Shown here one piece after another: positions 34,850 through 43,221 of a stretch of 64,000 nt of DNA. This DNA comes from Rhizobium mayense (GTDB lineage: Bacteria; Pseudomonadota; Alphaproteobacteria; Rhizobiales; Rhizobiaceae), in NCBI RefSeq assembly GCF_030272705.1, contig NZ_JARFYM010000031.1, positions 1-64,000 of the forward strand, written 5' to 3'. Below the pieces are notes generated by a model. The model was not told the DNA's origin. It searched no databases and was given only the letters and a program-made list of their open reading frames with translations. Within the stretch, counting starts at the first letter, position 1. Every line of letters begins with the position of its first letter. Position numbers and translations under genes: made by a program.

Positions 34850-35060
34850 TGCGGCGAATCTATAAAAGTACATGACATAAATGTGTCATAGATGCAGAAA
34901 TACATCACAAAAATAAGCAATATTGAATATATATACGAAAAAACATCATTAGAAATATTAAGAAACACATCATTTGTGCACGTAATACTTATCAGTAGCA
35001 TTCGCATGATAAGACTATATTATCATTTGATAAGGTATTATTATTATTTTCTGCCGAGTT
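34850..35060 (-). promoter_or_regulatory. AT-rich upstream region of the porin gene
   Basis: About 200 bases are strikingly AT-rich against a GC-rich background. It contains the inverted repeat ATGACA/TGTCAT (34872-34889). It also holds four copies of the hexamer TTATCA/TGATAA in alternating orientation (34989-34994, 35007-35012, 35020-35025, 35028-35033). Such regions are typical targets of MucR/Ros or other xenogeneic-silencing-type regulators in Rhizobiales. The function is inferred from composition and position only. Confidence 0.45.
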
Positions 35061-35175
35061 ATCGCAAGGAATCACCTTCTCAGCGCGGTGGAAAGCCGCG
35101 CACCTGCGACCTTCACGGCGGCGGACAGCCATGTCGGGCAAACCATCCGATGTTGGTGTTACGGGTGTGAAAAGT

Positions 35176-35463
35176 TCACTCGGCGCCGATCAAGACCAGG
35201 CACGGCGCCGCGATTTTATGAATGGGTATGGTCGCATAGGCCGGTTTTCGGGCGACGTTCTCAATACAAATCAGCAAATCCGCTGTTTTGCCCAGATCTC
35301 TTCCGGCTGTTCTGGCAAGCAGGTCCTTTGCCAAAGCCATCTGATCTTCTCTTCGGCTATTCTCCCAGTCGGCGAGCGTCGATTCGCGGGTCAACCGAGC
35401 GGCCGAAGCTGAAGTTGAGACGAGCGCCGATAGCCCTGCAATAAGTAACATGCGTCCCTTCAC
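35176..35463 (-). CDS. Small secreted hypothetical protein
   Basis: A 95-residue protein with a clear Sec signal peptide (MLLIAGLSALVSTSASA, cleavage before ARLTRES), followed by a hydrophilic domain with two Cys (LLICIENVA and APCLVLIG) that could form a disulfide. The GTG at 35463 is chosen because AAGGAG lies six bases before it; in-frame starts farther upstream lack a site. I recognise no family. It ends 85 bases before the regulator on the same strand and is probably transcribed after it. Confidence 0.6.
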   Translation of the reverse strand: MKGRMLLIAGLSALVSTSASAARLTRESTLADWENSRREDQMALAKDLLARTAGRDLGKTADLLICIENVARKPAYATIPIHKIAAPCLVLIGAE

Positions 35464-35547
35464 GGTGATCTCCTTCCGCATGCCATCAGCTATGCAGCTA
35501 CCATCTCTTCTCTGACTGCGAATGCTCGCTTGCGTTCTGCCCACAAT

Positions 35548-36873
35548 CTAGCACTGCGACCAGCGGTATTCGGCCGGTGTCACGCCAGTAAACTTGCGAA
35601 AGTGGCGGGCAAGGTGGCTTTGATCAAAGAAGCCGGTAGCAAGCGCGATATCGGAAAGCGGCAAATCGGTGCGCGCCAACATCTCCTGAGCCGTCTCGAC
35701 GCGTCTTTGGGTGATATATGAATGTGGGGAAGCACCGACCGTGCGTTTGAACTCGCGCGCGAAATGATAAACGGAGAGACCCGCAACCGCCGACAGATCA
35801 GCAAGCTGGATTCGCTCGATCAGATGCTCCTCGACGTATGCGTGCACACGGCGGAGGGCGCTGGGCGAAAGACCACCGCGAACGGGCGCAACCGGTTCGG
35901 GGACCGTCATTGCATTCAGCATATCGAGGCGTGGGCGCACATGGAGCACAAGACCCGCTCGAGAGCTGCAGGGCGGAGTAATAAGCGCAAATCGAATGTC
36001 TTCAGAGCCGACGGTCACCAATTGCGCCAGAAAATCATTGCCGGGCCGGGCCCGGAAGAGATCCTCATTTCGCCTGAAGATGTTCCAGAGGCTGACCCCG
36101 TTCGTTATCTTTTGATCGTCAAGGGCAAGCGAGACTCGCGCAGCGCGATCGGCGCCCTGAATTCTATGATCACAATCGACTGCCACCAGCATGCCCGGTT
36201 CGCCGGAGCTTGACTTGATGGTAACGACCCATTCGCGGTGGAACTTCTCCCGAAAGAACCGTTCCTCGATGGCGCGCGCGGCAGCTGTCGTGAGCACCCC
36301 GGTCAGCGCGTGCGCCCGTTCTGACAAACTTGGATCGACCGAGGATATGTTCAGGACGGCCATTAATCTTCCGTCGATCCCGAAGAGAGGGGCGCCGGAA
36401 CAACTCAGATGCGTGTGCTGGGTTCGAAAATGATGTGCCCTGTGGACTGTAATCGGCCGCTCCTCCGCGAGGCAGGTCCCGATGCCGCTCGTCCCGTGGA
36501 TCTCTTCCGACCAGACACCGCCCACGCAGCTTCCGAGGTCTCGAAGATGAAGTGTCGGCATGACCTCGCCTCGGAGGTCGACCGAAACGCCATTTGGATC
36601 GGCGAGCAGCGCGGCGTAACCGGCAACTCGAGTGGTGCCGTAAAGGCGATCAATCTCGTCGCGGGCGCTGCGGACGAGCTCTTCTGAGCGCTCGAGCACC
36701 TCCTTCAGCTCCGTTGGCGCGAGAACGCGAGGGATGGCCTCGGCCGCGGGATCCAGGCCGTATTTAAGAATGGATCGTTTCCAGGATGCCTCGAATTCCT
36801 CTGCGTGCGGCGAGGAGCCGTTTCCCTCTACGACCGAATAGATGCGTTCAGCGTGTTGGGTTCTCTTCCTCAT
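35548..36873 (-). CDS. GAF-domain AraC-type transcriptional regulator
   Basis: A regulator of about 440 residues. The N-terminal half matches the sensory part of AcoR-type activators (SWKRSILKYGLDP near the start, then a GAF region with EEIHGTSGIGTCLAE and HFRTQHTHLSCSGAPLFG). Instead of the sigma-54-interacting AAA+ domain of AcoR, the chain ends in an AraC DNA-binding domain (LADLSAVAGLSVYHFAREFKRT and IALATGFFDQSHLARHFRKF). I chose the ATG at 36873; a GTG at 36906 is an alternative and neither has a good ribosome-binding site. It diverges from the isochorismatase-amidohydrolase cluster, which it probably activates. Confidence 0.85.
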   Translation of the reverse strand: MRKRTQHAERIYSVVEGNGSSPHAEEFEASWKRSILKYGLDPAAEAIPRVLAPTELKEVLERSEELVRSARDEIDRLYGTTRVAGYAALLADPNGVSVDLRGEVMPTLHLRDLGSCVGGVWSEEIHGTSGIGTCLAEERPITVHRAHHFRTQHTHLSCSGAPLFGIDGRLMAVLNISSVDPSLSERAHALTGVLTTAAARAIEERFFREKFHREWVVTIKSSSGEPGMLVAVDCDHRIQGADRAARVSLALDDQKITNGVSLWNIFRRNEDLFRARPGNDFLAQLVTVGSEDIRFALITPPCSSRAGLVLHVRPRLDMLNAMTVPEPVAPVRGGLSPSALRRVHAYVEEHLIERIQLADLSAVAGLSVYHFAREFKRTVGASPHSYITQRRVETAQEMLARTDLPLSDIALATGFFDQSHLARHFRKFTGVTPAEYRWSQC

Positions 36874-37522
36874 TGGTCGGCGAGAGGAGCCGTCGTCCAA
36901 TATCACCCTTGATCATCTTTCTTCGAATTGAGGAACACGCGGCAGGTCAAGACTTTGATATTTACGCGCCGACAGGCGTAACACGGATTCCACAGAAATA
37001 TACAGGATTTAGTCTCCAAATCGCGATTTTCTGACACGGCATCGCGCCCTTTTCCTCCTCCGCACTCGGCTGCATTTCCCGCACGTTGTCCGGTCGGCTC
37101 GACACCAAAACTAACGGTTTAAAGTAGGACGGTCGGACATCGGAGCGCGTCAGCGATCATGCCGATGGTCCTTCATCAAGCAGGTGATTCGGTGCTGGAT
37201 CGCCAGGCCCCTTTGTCCTTCATCGGCGGCCTGAAACGAGCAAGTTCGTCCTCTGGCCCGCAACCTTGTCCAATAGCTGTCAGGCTCTTTCCGACACATT
37301 GCCGGCAACAAAACGCCGGGCCAGCGCGGAGAGTTAGAATGACGGGTGAGTAAGAGGGGCGGCGGCGGAGATCGCTCGCATTCGATATTTCGCCGAGAAG
37401 TACCATCGATTTTTGTCACCCACAGCATCTCCAGAACTGGACCGGTCCTCCGTTCGTCCGCCGCACGATCATGCGCGGCGCGATCAGTCACCCCAGTGCA
37501 ACGTCCAGAAAGGATCGCATCC
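36874..37522. other. Divergent intergenic region before the isochorismatase cluster
   Basis: About 650 bases between the GAF-AraC regulator and the plus-strand catabolic cluster. It must carry the promoters of both. I found no convincing -24/-12 sigma-54 pair, clear palindrome or coding frame. GAAAGGA lies about 8 bases before the ATG at 37523. Confidence 0.35.
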
Positions 37523-38170
37523 ATGTCAAATCTCGATATGCTTACTCCTCAGAACAGCGCCATCGCCCTGATCGACTATCAGCCCGCAATGTATCAGGGC
37601 GTGCAATCGCACGATCGCATCGTCCCGTTCAACAACGTCCAGATTCTGGCCAAGACCGCGAAGCTGTTCAAGATTCCTACGGTCATCTCGACCGTGGCAT
37701 CGAAGACCTTTTCCGGTCCGTTCATGCCGGAAGTAACCGATCTCTTTCCAAACCAAGACATCATTGACCGTACCTCGATGAATGCTTGGCTCGATGCCAA
37801 TTTCCGCAAAGCGATGCACGCAACCGGCCGAAAGAAGATCGTCATTGGCGGGCTGTGGACCCACGCCTGTGTGCTGTTCCCGACACTCGACATGCTCAAG
37901 GAAGGCTTCGAGATCTATGTGCCGGCAGATGCCTGCGGCGACGTCTCGCCCGAGGCACATACCCGTTCGATGGAACGGATGATCCAAGCCGGCGCCGTGC
38001 CGATCACTTCGCTGCAATATGTGTTCGAGCTGCAGCAGGATTGGGCCCGGCTCGAGACCTATGACGGGGTCATGGACATCATCAAGGCCCATTCACCTTA
38101 CGGCATCCAGATCCGCTTCTCGAAATGGGCGCTCGGCGACCACGCCAGCGAGGGCGGAGCCGCAGCGTAA
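37523..38170 (+). CDS. Isochorismatase-family cysteine hydrolase (YcaC-like)
   Basis: A 215-residue cytoplasmic hydrolase. The catalytic triad is visible: Asp in ALIDYQPAMYQG, Lys in ASKTFSGPF or nearby, and Cys in GGLWTHACVLFPTLDML. The family acts on amides, carbamates or isochorismate; the long C-terminal segment and LIDYQPAMY phrase fit the YcaC subgroup, whose substrate is unknown. The ATG at 37523 is preferred over longer frames because of the ribosome-binding site and family N-terminus. It is the first gene of a cluster of four tightly spaced genes, so the pathway probably hydrolyses an amide-containing compound. Confidence 0.88.
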   Translation: MSNLDMLTPQNSAIALIDYQPAMYQGVQSHDRIVPFNNVQILAKTAKLFKIPTVISTVASKTFSGPFMPEVTDLFPNQDIIDRTSMNAWLDANFRKAMHATGRKKIVIGGLWTHACVLFPTLDMLKEGFEIYVPADACGDVSPEAHTRSMERMIQAGAVPITSLQYVFELQQDWARLETYDGVMDIIKAHSPYGIQIRFSKWALGDHASEGGAAA

Positions 38171-38208
38171 GCCATTCGTCTCTTCCCCTCTCATCGAAGA
38201 GGAACGTC

Positions 38209-38487
38209 ATGAAATTGTACCTTTTGTCTCTCGGTGCCGGCCTTCTGGTCGGCATCATCTACAACCTGTTGCAGGTCCGCTCGCCGGCGCCGCCGCTGGT
38301 CGCACTTGTCGGTCTGCTCGGGATTCTGGTCGGCGAACAAGTCATCCCTGTCGGAAAACAGGTGCTTGCGGGCACTGCCTTTGCGGCAGCCTGCGAGAAA
38401 ACGCAGGCGATCGCCCACGTTTTCGGTCAACTGCCCGGCCGGCACGCCGCGGCCCAAACCAAGCATGTCGAGGAGAAACAGTCATGA
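38209..38487 (+). CDS. XapX domain-containing small membrane protein
   Basis: A 92-residue protein opening MKLYLLSLGAGLLVGIIYN and continuing RSPAPPLVALVGLLGILVGEQ, the XapX domain: two membrane helices with a short loop. A hydrophilic tail ends EEKQS. The function of XapX is unknown. GAGGAACGTC gives the ribosome-binding site. Its stop overlaps the amidohydrolase start (ATGA at 38484-38487), so translation is coupled. Confidence 0.88.
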   Translation: MKLYLLSLGAGLLVGIIYNLLQVRSPAPPLVALVGLLGILVGEQVIPVGKQVLAGTAFAAACEKTQAIAHVFGQLPGRHAAAQTKHVEEKQS

Positions 38488-40370
38488 CGTCCTCCGTCGC
38501 TGACCTGGTCCTGCACCACGGATTGATCAAGACGCTTGACCAAACCAACCCATCGGCAACGGCCGTGGCCATCAAGGACGGTAAGTTCCTCGCCGTCGGC
38601 CACGACGCCGAGATCATGGCGTTCGCCGGGCCTGATACCAAGGTCATCGACCTCAAGGGCAAGCGTGTGCTGCCAGGCCTCATCGACAACCATACCCATG
38701 TCGTTCGCGGCGGTTTGAACTTCAACATGGAATTGCGGTGGGACGGCGTGCGCTCGCTGGCCGATGCCATGAACATGCTGAAACGGCAGGTGGCGATCAC
38801 GCCGCCGCCGCAATGGGTGCGCGTCGTCGGCGGCTTCACCGAGCACCAGTTCGCCGAAAAACGGCTGCCGACCATCGACGAGATCAATGCGATCGCCGCG
38901 GATACGCCGGTCTTCCTGCTGCATCTCTATGATCGCGCCCTACTGAACGCCGCGGCACTCCGGGCCGTCGGCTATACAAAGGACACGCCCGAGCCGCCCG
39001 GGGGCCAGATCACCCGCGATGCCAACGGCAATCCGACAGGGCTTCTTTTGGCAAAGCCCAATGCTGGTATTCTCTATTCCACCCTCGCCAAGGGTCCGAA
39101 GCTGCCCTTCGACTATCAGGTCAATTCCACCCGCCATTTCATGCGGGAATTGAACCGCCTTGGGGTCACGGGCGTCATCGATGCCGGCGGCGGCTTCCAG
39201 AGCTATCCCGACGACTATGCCGTTATCCAGAAGCTCGCCGACGAGGGGCAGATGACGGTGCGGCTTGCCTACAACCTGTTCACCCAGAAGCCGAAAGCGG
39301 AAAAAGAAGACTTTCTCAGCTGGACGTCGTCGGTGAAGCATAAGCAGGGCGACGACTATTTCCGCCACAATGGCGCCGGTGAGATGTTGGTCTTCTCCGC
39401 CGCCGATTTCGAAGACTTCCGCCAGCCGCGTCCGGACATGCCGCCGGAAATGGAAGGCGAGCTGGAAGAGGTCGTGCGGATTCTTGCCGAAAACCGCTGG
39501 CCCTGGCGTCTGCACGCCACCTATGACGAGACGATCTCGCGTGCCCTCGACGTCTTCGAGAAGGTCAACCAGGACATCCCGCTCGATGGGCTGAACTGGT
39601 TCTTCGACCACGCCGAGACGATCTCCGATCAGTCGATCGACCGTATCGCCGCCCTGGGTGGTGGCATCGCCGTTCAGCATCGCATGGCCTATCAGGGCGA
39701 ATATTTCGTCGAGCGCTACGGCCACGGCGCTGCTGAAGCCACACCGCCGATCGCCCGCATGCTAGAAAAGGGCGTCAGGGTCTCCGCCGGCACGGATGCC
39801 ACGCGTGTCGCCTCCTACAATCCGTGGGTTTCGCTTTCGTGGATGATCACAGGCAAGACCGTAGGCGGCATGCAGCTTTATCCCCGCGCCAACTGTCTCG
39901 ATCGCGAGACGGCGCTGCGCATGTGGACGGAGAATGTCACCTGGTTCTCCAACGAGGAAGGCAGGAAGGGCCGCATCGAGAAGGGCCAGTTCGCCGACCT
40001 CATCGTGCCCGACAAGGACTTCTTTGCCTGCGCCGAGGATGAGATTTCCTTCCTGACCTCCGAACTCACCATGGTCGGCGGCAAGATCGTCTACGGAGCC
40101 GGCGAATTTGCCGATTTCGACGAAAATGAAGTTCCGCCTGCCATGCCCGACTGGTCGCCGGTCCGCAGCTTCAAGGGCTATGCCGCTTGGGGTGAGCTCG
40201 AGGGCGCCGGCAAGAATTCCCTGCATCGCCGCCTGATCGCCTCATGCGGCTGCGCCAACGACTGCAACGTCCACGGCCACGCCCATGCCAATGCCTGGAC
40301 CTCGAAGCTGCCGATCGCCGATCTCAAGGGCTTCTTCGGCGCGCTCGGCTGCTCCTGCTGGGCGGTTTGA
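38484..40370 (+). CDS. YtcJ-type amidohydrolase with Cys/His-rich C-terminal tail
   Basis: A 628-residue Amidohydro_3 enzyme. Metal ligands are visible in LPGLIDNHTHVVRGG (HxH), RLHATYDET, FFDHAETIS and SAGTDATRV (Asp). The family hydrolyses N-acyl, formamide or related bonds; the substrate here is unknown. The last 45 residues are unusual for YtcJ proteins: SCGCANDCNVHGHAHANAW and GALGCSCWAV give five Cys and three His in a pattern that could bind a metal or Fe-S cluster. The start overlaps the XapX stop by four bases. The gene is the core of the cluster controlled by the divergent GAF-AraC regulator. Confidence 0.88.
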   Translation: MTSSVADLVLHHGLIKTLDQTNPSATAVAIKDGKFLAVGHDAEIMAFAGPDTKVIDLKGKRVLPGLIDNHTHVVRGGLNFNMELRWDGVRSLADAMNMLKRQVAITPPPQWVRVVGGFTEHQFAEKRLPTIDEINAIAADTPVFLLHLYDRALLNAAALRAVGYTKDTPEPPGGQITRDANGNPTGLLLAKPNAGILYSTLAKGPKLPFDYQVNSTRHFMRELNRLGVTGVIDAGGGFQSYPDDYAVIQKLADEGQMTVRLAYNLFTQKPKAEKEDFLSWTSSVKHKQGDDYFRHNGAGEMLVFSAADFEDFRQPRPDMPPEMEGELEEVVRILAENRWPWRLHATYDETISRALDVFEKVNQDIPLDGLNWFFDHAETISDQSIDRIAALGGGIAVQHRMAYQGEYFVERYGHGAAEATPPIARMLEKGVRVSAGTDATRVASYNPWVSLSWMITGKTVGGMQLYPRANCLDRETALRMWTENVTWFSNEEGRKGRIEKGQFADLIVPDKDFFACAEDEISFLTSELTMVGGKIVYGAGEFADFDENEVPPAMPDWSPVRSFKGYAAWGELEGAGKNSLHRRLIASCGCANDCNVHGHAHANAWTSKLPIADLKGFFGALGCSCWAV

Positions 40371-40383
40371 GGAGAGAGGCGCG

Positions 40384-40857
40384 ATGTCGATGATCGTACG
40401 GAAGCCCAGAAAGGCGCAACCTCACACCATTCAAGCAAGATTTGCCGCAATGGCCCGGCCGATCTTCGGCTCGTCGGCCATACGTTTTCTCGCCTATCTC
40501 GGCCTCTGCGCCGCCTATCTGCAGGGCGGCCTCAACAAGCTGACGGATTTTAACGGCGCCATCGGCGAGATGACACATTTCGGCCTGTCGCCGGCGGCGC
40601 CTTTCGCTGTGCTGGTGATCATTATGGAGTTGGTTGCTTCGTTGATGATCCTGACAGGTTTCTTCCGCTGGCTCGGCGGGCTTGCGCTCGGTGCTTTCAC
40701 TCTGCTCGCCACTTTCCTGGCGCTGCGTTTCTGGGAACTGCCACCAGGAATGGAGCGCTTCATGGCAGCCGATTCCTTCTTCGAGCATCTCGGCCTCGTC
40801 GGCGGCTTCCTGCTCGTCGCCTGGCTCGATCTCGATGCCGACAAGCGTTCAAACTGA
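40384..40857 (+). CDS. DoxX-family membrane protein
   Basis: A 157-residue protein with four hydrophobic segments and the DoxX phrases GLCAAYLQGGLNKLTDF and MELVASLMILTGFFRWLG. DoxX proteins are linked to quinone or thiol redox chemistry in some systems, but most are uncharacterised. GAGGAGAG lies before the ATG. It follows the amidohydrolase by 13 bases and is likely in the same transcript. Confidence 0.85.
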   Translation: MSMIVRKPRKAQPHTIQARFAAMARPIFGSSAIRFLAYLGLCAAYLQGGLNKLTDFNGAIGEMTHFGLSPAAPFAVLVIIMELVASLMILTGFFRWLGGLALGAFTLLATFLALRFWELPPGMERFMAADSFFEHLGLVGGFLLVAWLDLDADKRSN

Positions 40858-40979
40858 TCCTGCAATGGCTTTTTATTGGAGAACGCCGACGACGCTGCGG
40901 CTGCTGGGCGCGCGTGAGACGCCACGAGTGACAGCCGGTCAACCCACTAATCCATTTCCGATTTGAATGAGCTTGGACC

Positions 40980-42437
40980 ATGATTTTGACTAGAAATCCT
41001 CCCCTTGCTGGTGACACAGACGTACGGCGTCGGCCGACCGGTGGGTTTTGTCGATACGGGAAATGGCTGCCTCTTTGTTTGCTCGCCATGACAGTTCTCC
41101 CGACCGGAGCGCTGGCGGCCTGTGAAACGCCCGCCTACAAGCCGTTTCGATATGATGAGAACTACAGCTATCTCCAAAATCCGGCCTGCCGCACAGACTT
41201 TTGGGATCCGATAAAGTATATTCCGATTGGCGGTAATCCTGACGTCTATCTCAGTTTCGGCGGCGAGTTGCGCGAGCGCTTCGAGCAATATTGGTCTCCT
41301 AATTTCGGGTTGGGGGGCGTAAGCCCGAACGGCTACCTCCTCCATCGGCTCCTCCTGTCGGCAGACCTCCATGTGGGTCAGAATTTTCGAGCCTTCGTTC
41401 AGCTCGGCAGCCATTTTGCACCGGGCAAAAATGAGCCGCTGTCGCCGACAGATGAGGATGCGCTTGATCTGCAGCAAGGCTTCTTCGATGTTCGCCTACC
41501 AATTGCGGGCGACATTGATCCAACTGTCCGGATCGGCCGGCAGGAACTGGCGTTTGGTTCGCAACGACTTGTGTCCGTGAGAGAGCCGCCGAATATCCGT
41601 CGCAGTTTTGATGGGGTCAGCGTCTTCGACACGATCGGAAACGTGACATACGATGCCTTTCTGACGCGTCCTGTTAAATTGGCAAAAGGTGTCTTCGACG
41701 ATGAGTCCCTCAATTCGCAGGCGTTCTGGGGCTTATACACGACCGTCAACGTCACACCCCATTTGGGGATCGATCTTTACTATCTCGGCCTCGAAAACGA
41801 CAGCGCGCGGTTCGGAACGGTTTCGGGAGATGAGCAGCGCCAAACACTTGGCACCCGCTTCTTCGGGTCTTCTAAAGGACTGGACTGGAATTTCGAAGCT
41901 GCCGGCCAGTTCGGAAGGTTCGCCGGCCGCGATATTTCCGCGTGGACCGTGGCGTCCGACACTGGGTACACCCTTTCTAATGTCCTCTGGACACCGCGCC
42001 TCGGCCTGAAGGCCAACATCGCCAGCGGCGACCACGATCCCAACGACCACACGCTCGGTACGTTCAATCCGCTGTTTCCGAAGCTTGGATACTTCAGCGA
42101 GGCTTCTCTGATTTTTCCAAGCAACTTCTTTGACCTTCAACCTAACGTCACGCTTTCGGTAACAGACAAAATCAGCGTGACAGCGGGTTGGGATTTCCTG
42201 TGGCGCGAGACGACAAACGATGCCATCTACATCGGGTCGGGCAGCCCGGTACCAGGTACCGCAGGGCGCGGCGGTCGTTACACCGGCAGCCAGGCGTCGC
42301 TTAATCTTGACTGGCGGGTCAATCGTCATATCGAGGCTACCGCCAGCTATGTGCACTTCTTTGTTAGCGATGCAATGCGGCAGGCGAATGCCAGTGACGT
42401 CGACTTCGTGATGGGGTCAGTCGCATATAAATTCTAA
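40980..42437 (+). CDS. Alginate-export-family outer-membrane porin (AlgE-like)
   Basis: A protein of about 485 residues with a hydrophobic signal region (WLPLCLLAMTVLPTGALAA) near residues 29-47 and a beta-barrel body. Conserved blocks include LSFGGELRERFEQYW, GRQELAFGSQRLVSVREPPNIRRSFDG and WRETTNDAIYIG, ending in a C-terminal aromatic YKF. These mark the Alginate_exp family, which includes substrate-specific porins besides true alginate exporters. No alginate genes are nearby, so uptake of the compound handled by the upstream hydrolases is more likely. The N-terminus before the signal is long and the real start may be later. Confidence 0.8.
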   Translation: MILTRNPPLAGDTDVRRRPTGGFCRYGKWLPLCLLAMTVLPTGALAACETPAYKPFRYDENYSYLQNPACRTDFWDPIKYIPIGGNPDVYLSFGGELRERFEQYWSPNFGLGGVSPNGYLLHRLLLSADLHVGQNFRAFVQLGSHFAPGKNEPLSPTDEDALDLQQGFFDVRLPIAGDIDPTVRIGRQELAFGSQRLVSVREPPNIRRSFDGVSVFDTIGNVTYDAFLTRPVKLAKGVFDDESLNSQAFWGLYTTVNVTPHLGIDLYYLGLENDSARFGTVSGDEQRQTLGTRFFGSSKGLDWNFEAAGQFGRFAGRDISAWTVASDTGYTLSNVLWTPRLGLKANIASGDHDPNDHTLGTFNPLFPKLGYFSEASLIFPSNFFDLQPNVTLSVTDKISVTAGWDFLWRETTNDAIYIGSGSPVPGTAGRGGRYTGSQASLNLDWRVNRHIEATASYVHFFVSDAMRQANASDVDFVMGSVAYKF

Positions 42438-42527
42438 AACGATGGAGATCAGCTCATACGAGTCGTTGGAGAATCAGCGACATTGGGAAACAACTACACA
42501 ATATTGAGCGCCAATAGGAGTGACACG

Positions 42528-43217
42528 ATGAAGCCAGCTCTTCCAGCGATGCTCAGCGTCAATGCAGGCTATGTCGATACCGCCGGCTTCCTGATGCTTC
42601 AGGGCCTGTTCACAGCGCATGTGACCGGCAATTTCGTCACTTTCGGCGCTGCCGTGGCCCTGGGTACCACCGGCGTCGTGGCAAAGTTGTTGGCGTTACC
42701 GATGTTCTGTCTCGTCGTGATTGGCTCCAGGTATATGGCGCCGGGGCTCGCCCGTATCGGGCTGCAGCCGCTCCGCACGATGTTGGTGGTGAAGCTGGCG
42801 CTGCTGGTCGCCGGGGCCGTGCTGGCAGTCCGGCTCGGTCCCTTTCCCAATGGCGACGCATGGCCGGCGCTTATCACCGGCATGGTCCTGGTCTCGGCGA
42901 TGGCGATCCAGAATGCGGTGCATCGGATCCACATGGCCAGCACACCGCCGACCACATTGATGACCGGCACGACGACGCAGATCATGATCGATCTCGCCGA
43001 CATCATGCGCGGTGTAGCGCCGGAGGCGGCTGGTGCCATCACTTCTCGGCTTACCCGAATGACCGCTAACGTCATCGCTTTCGCCCTTGGCTGTGGGGCA
43101 GCCGCACTGGCCTATGTGCAGGTCAAAGATTGGTGTTTTGTCATCCCGCCCGTCATTGCCCTGATCACCATGTTGATGTCAGGCGAACAGCCGAAGACCG
43201 ATGTAAAAGCGGCATGA
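42528..43217 (+). CDS. DUF1275 (YoaK-family) membrane protein
   Basis: A 229-residue membrane protein with about six hydrophobic segments and the family phrases LSVNAGYVDTAGFL, FTAHVTGNFVTFG and TLMTGTTTQIMIDL. The role of DUF1275 is unknown; transport has been suggested. TAGGAG lies eight bases before the ATG at 42528, which decides this start over an upstream one. It follows the AlgE-type porin by 90 bases and may be the last gene of the cluster. Confidence 0.85.
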   Translation: MKPALPAMLSVNAGYVDTAGFLMLQGLFTAHVTGNFVTFGAAVALGTTGVVAKLLALPMFCLVVIGSRYMAPGLARIGLQPLRTMLVVKLALLVAGAVLAVRLGPFPNGDAWPALITGMVLVSAMAIQNAVHRIHMASTPPTTLMTGTTTQIMIDLADIMRGVAPEAAGAITSRLTRMTANVIAFALGCGAAALAYVQVKDWCFVIPPVIALITMLMSGEQPKTDVKAA

Positions 43218-43221
43218 CAGG

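Noticed and set aside
34892..35170. Small frames in the AT-rich region upstream of the porin
   Set aside because: Low-complexity Ile/Tyr/Lys-rich translations without ribosome-binding sites; the region fits regulatory DNA better.
37150..37524. Minus- and plus-strand small frames between the GAF-AraC regulator and the isochorismatase gene
   Set aside because: Overlapping frames on both strands, no ribosome-binding site, no recognisable protein.
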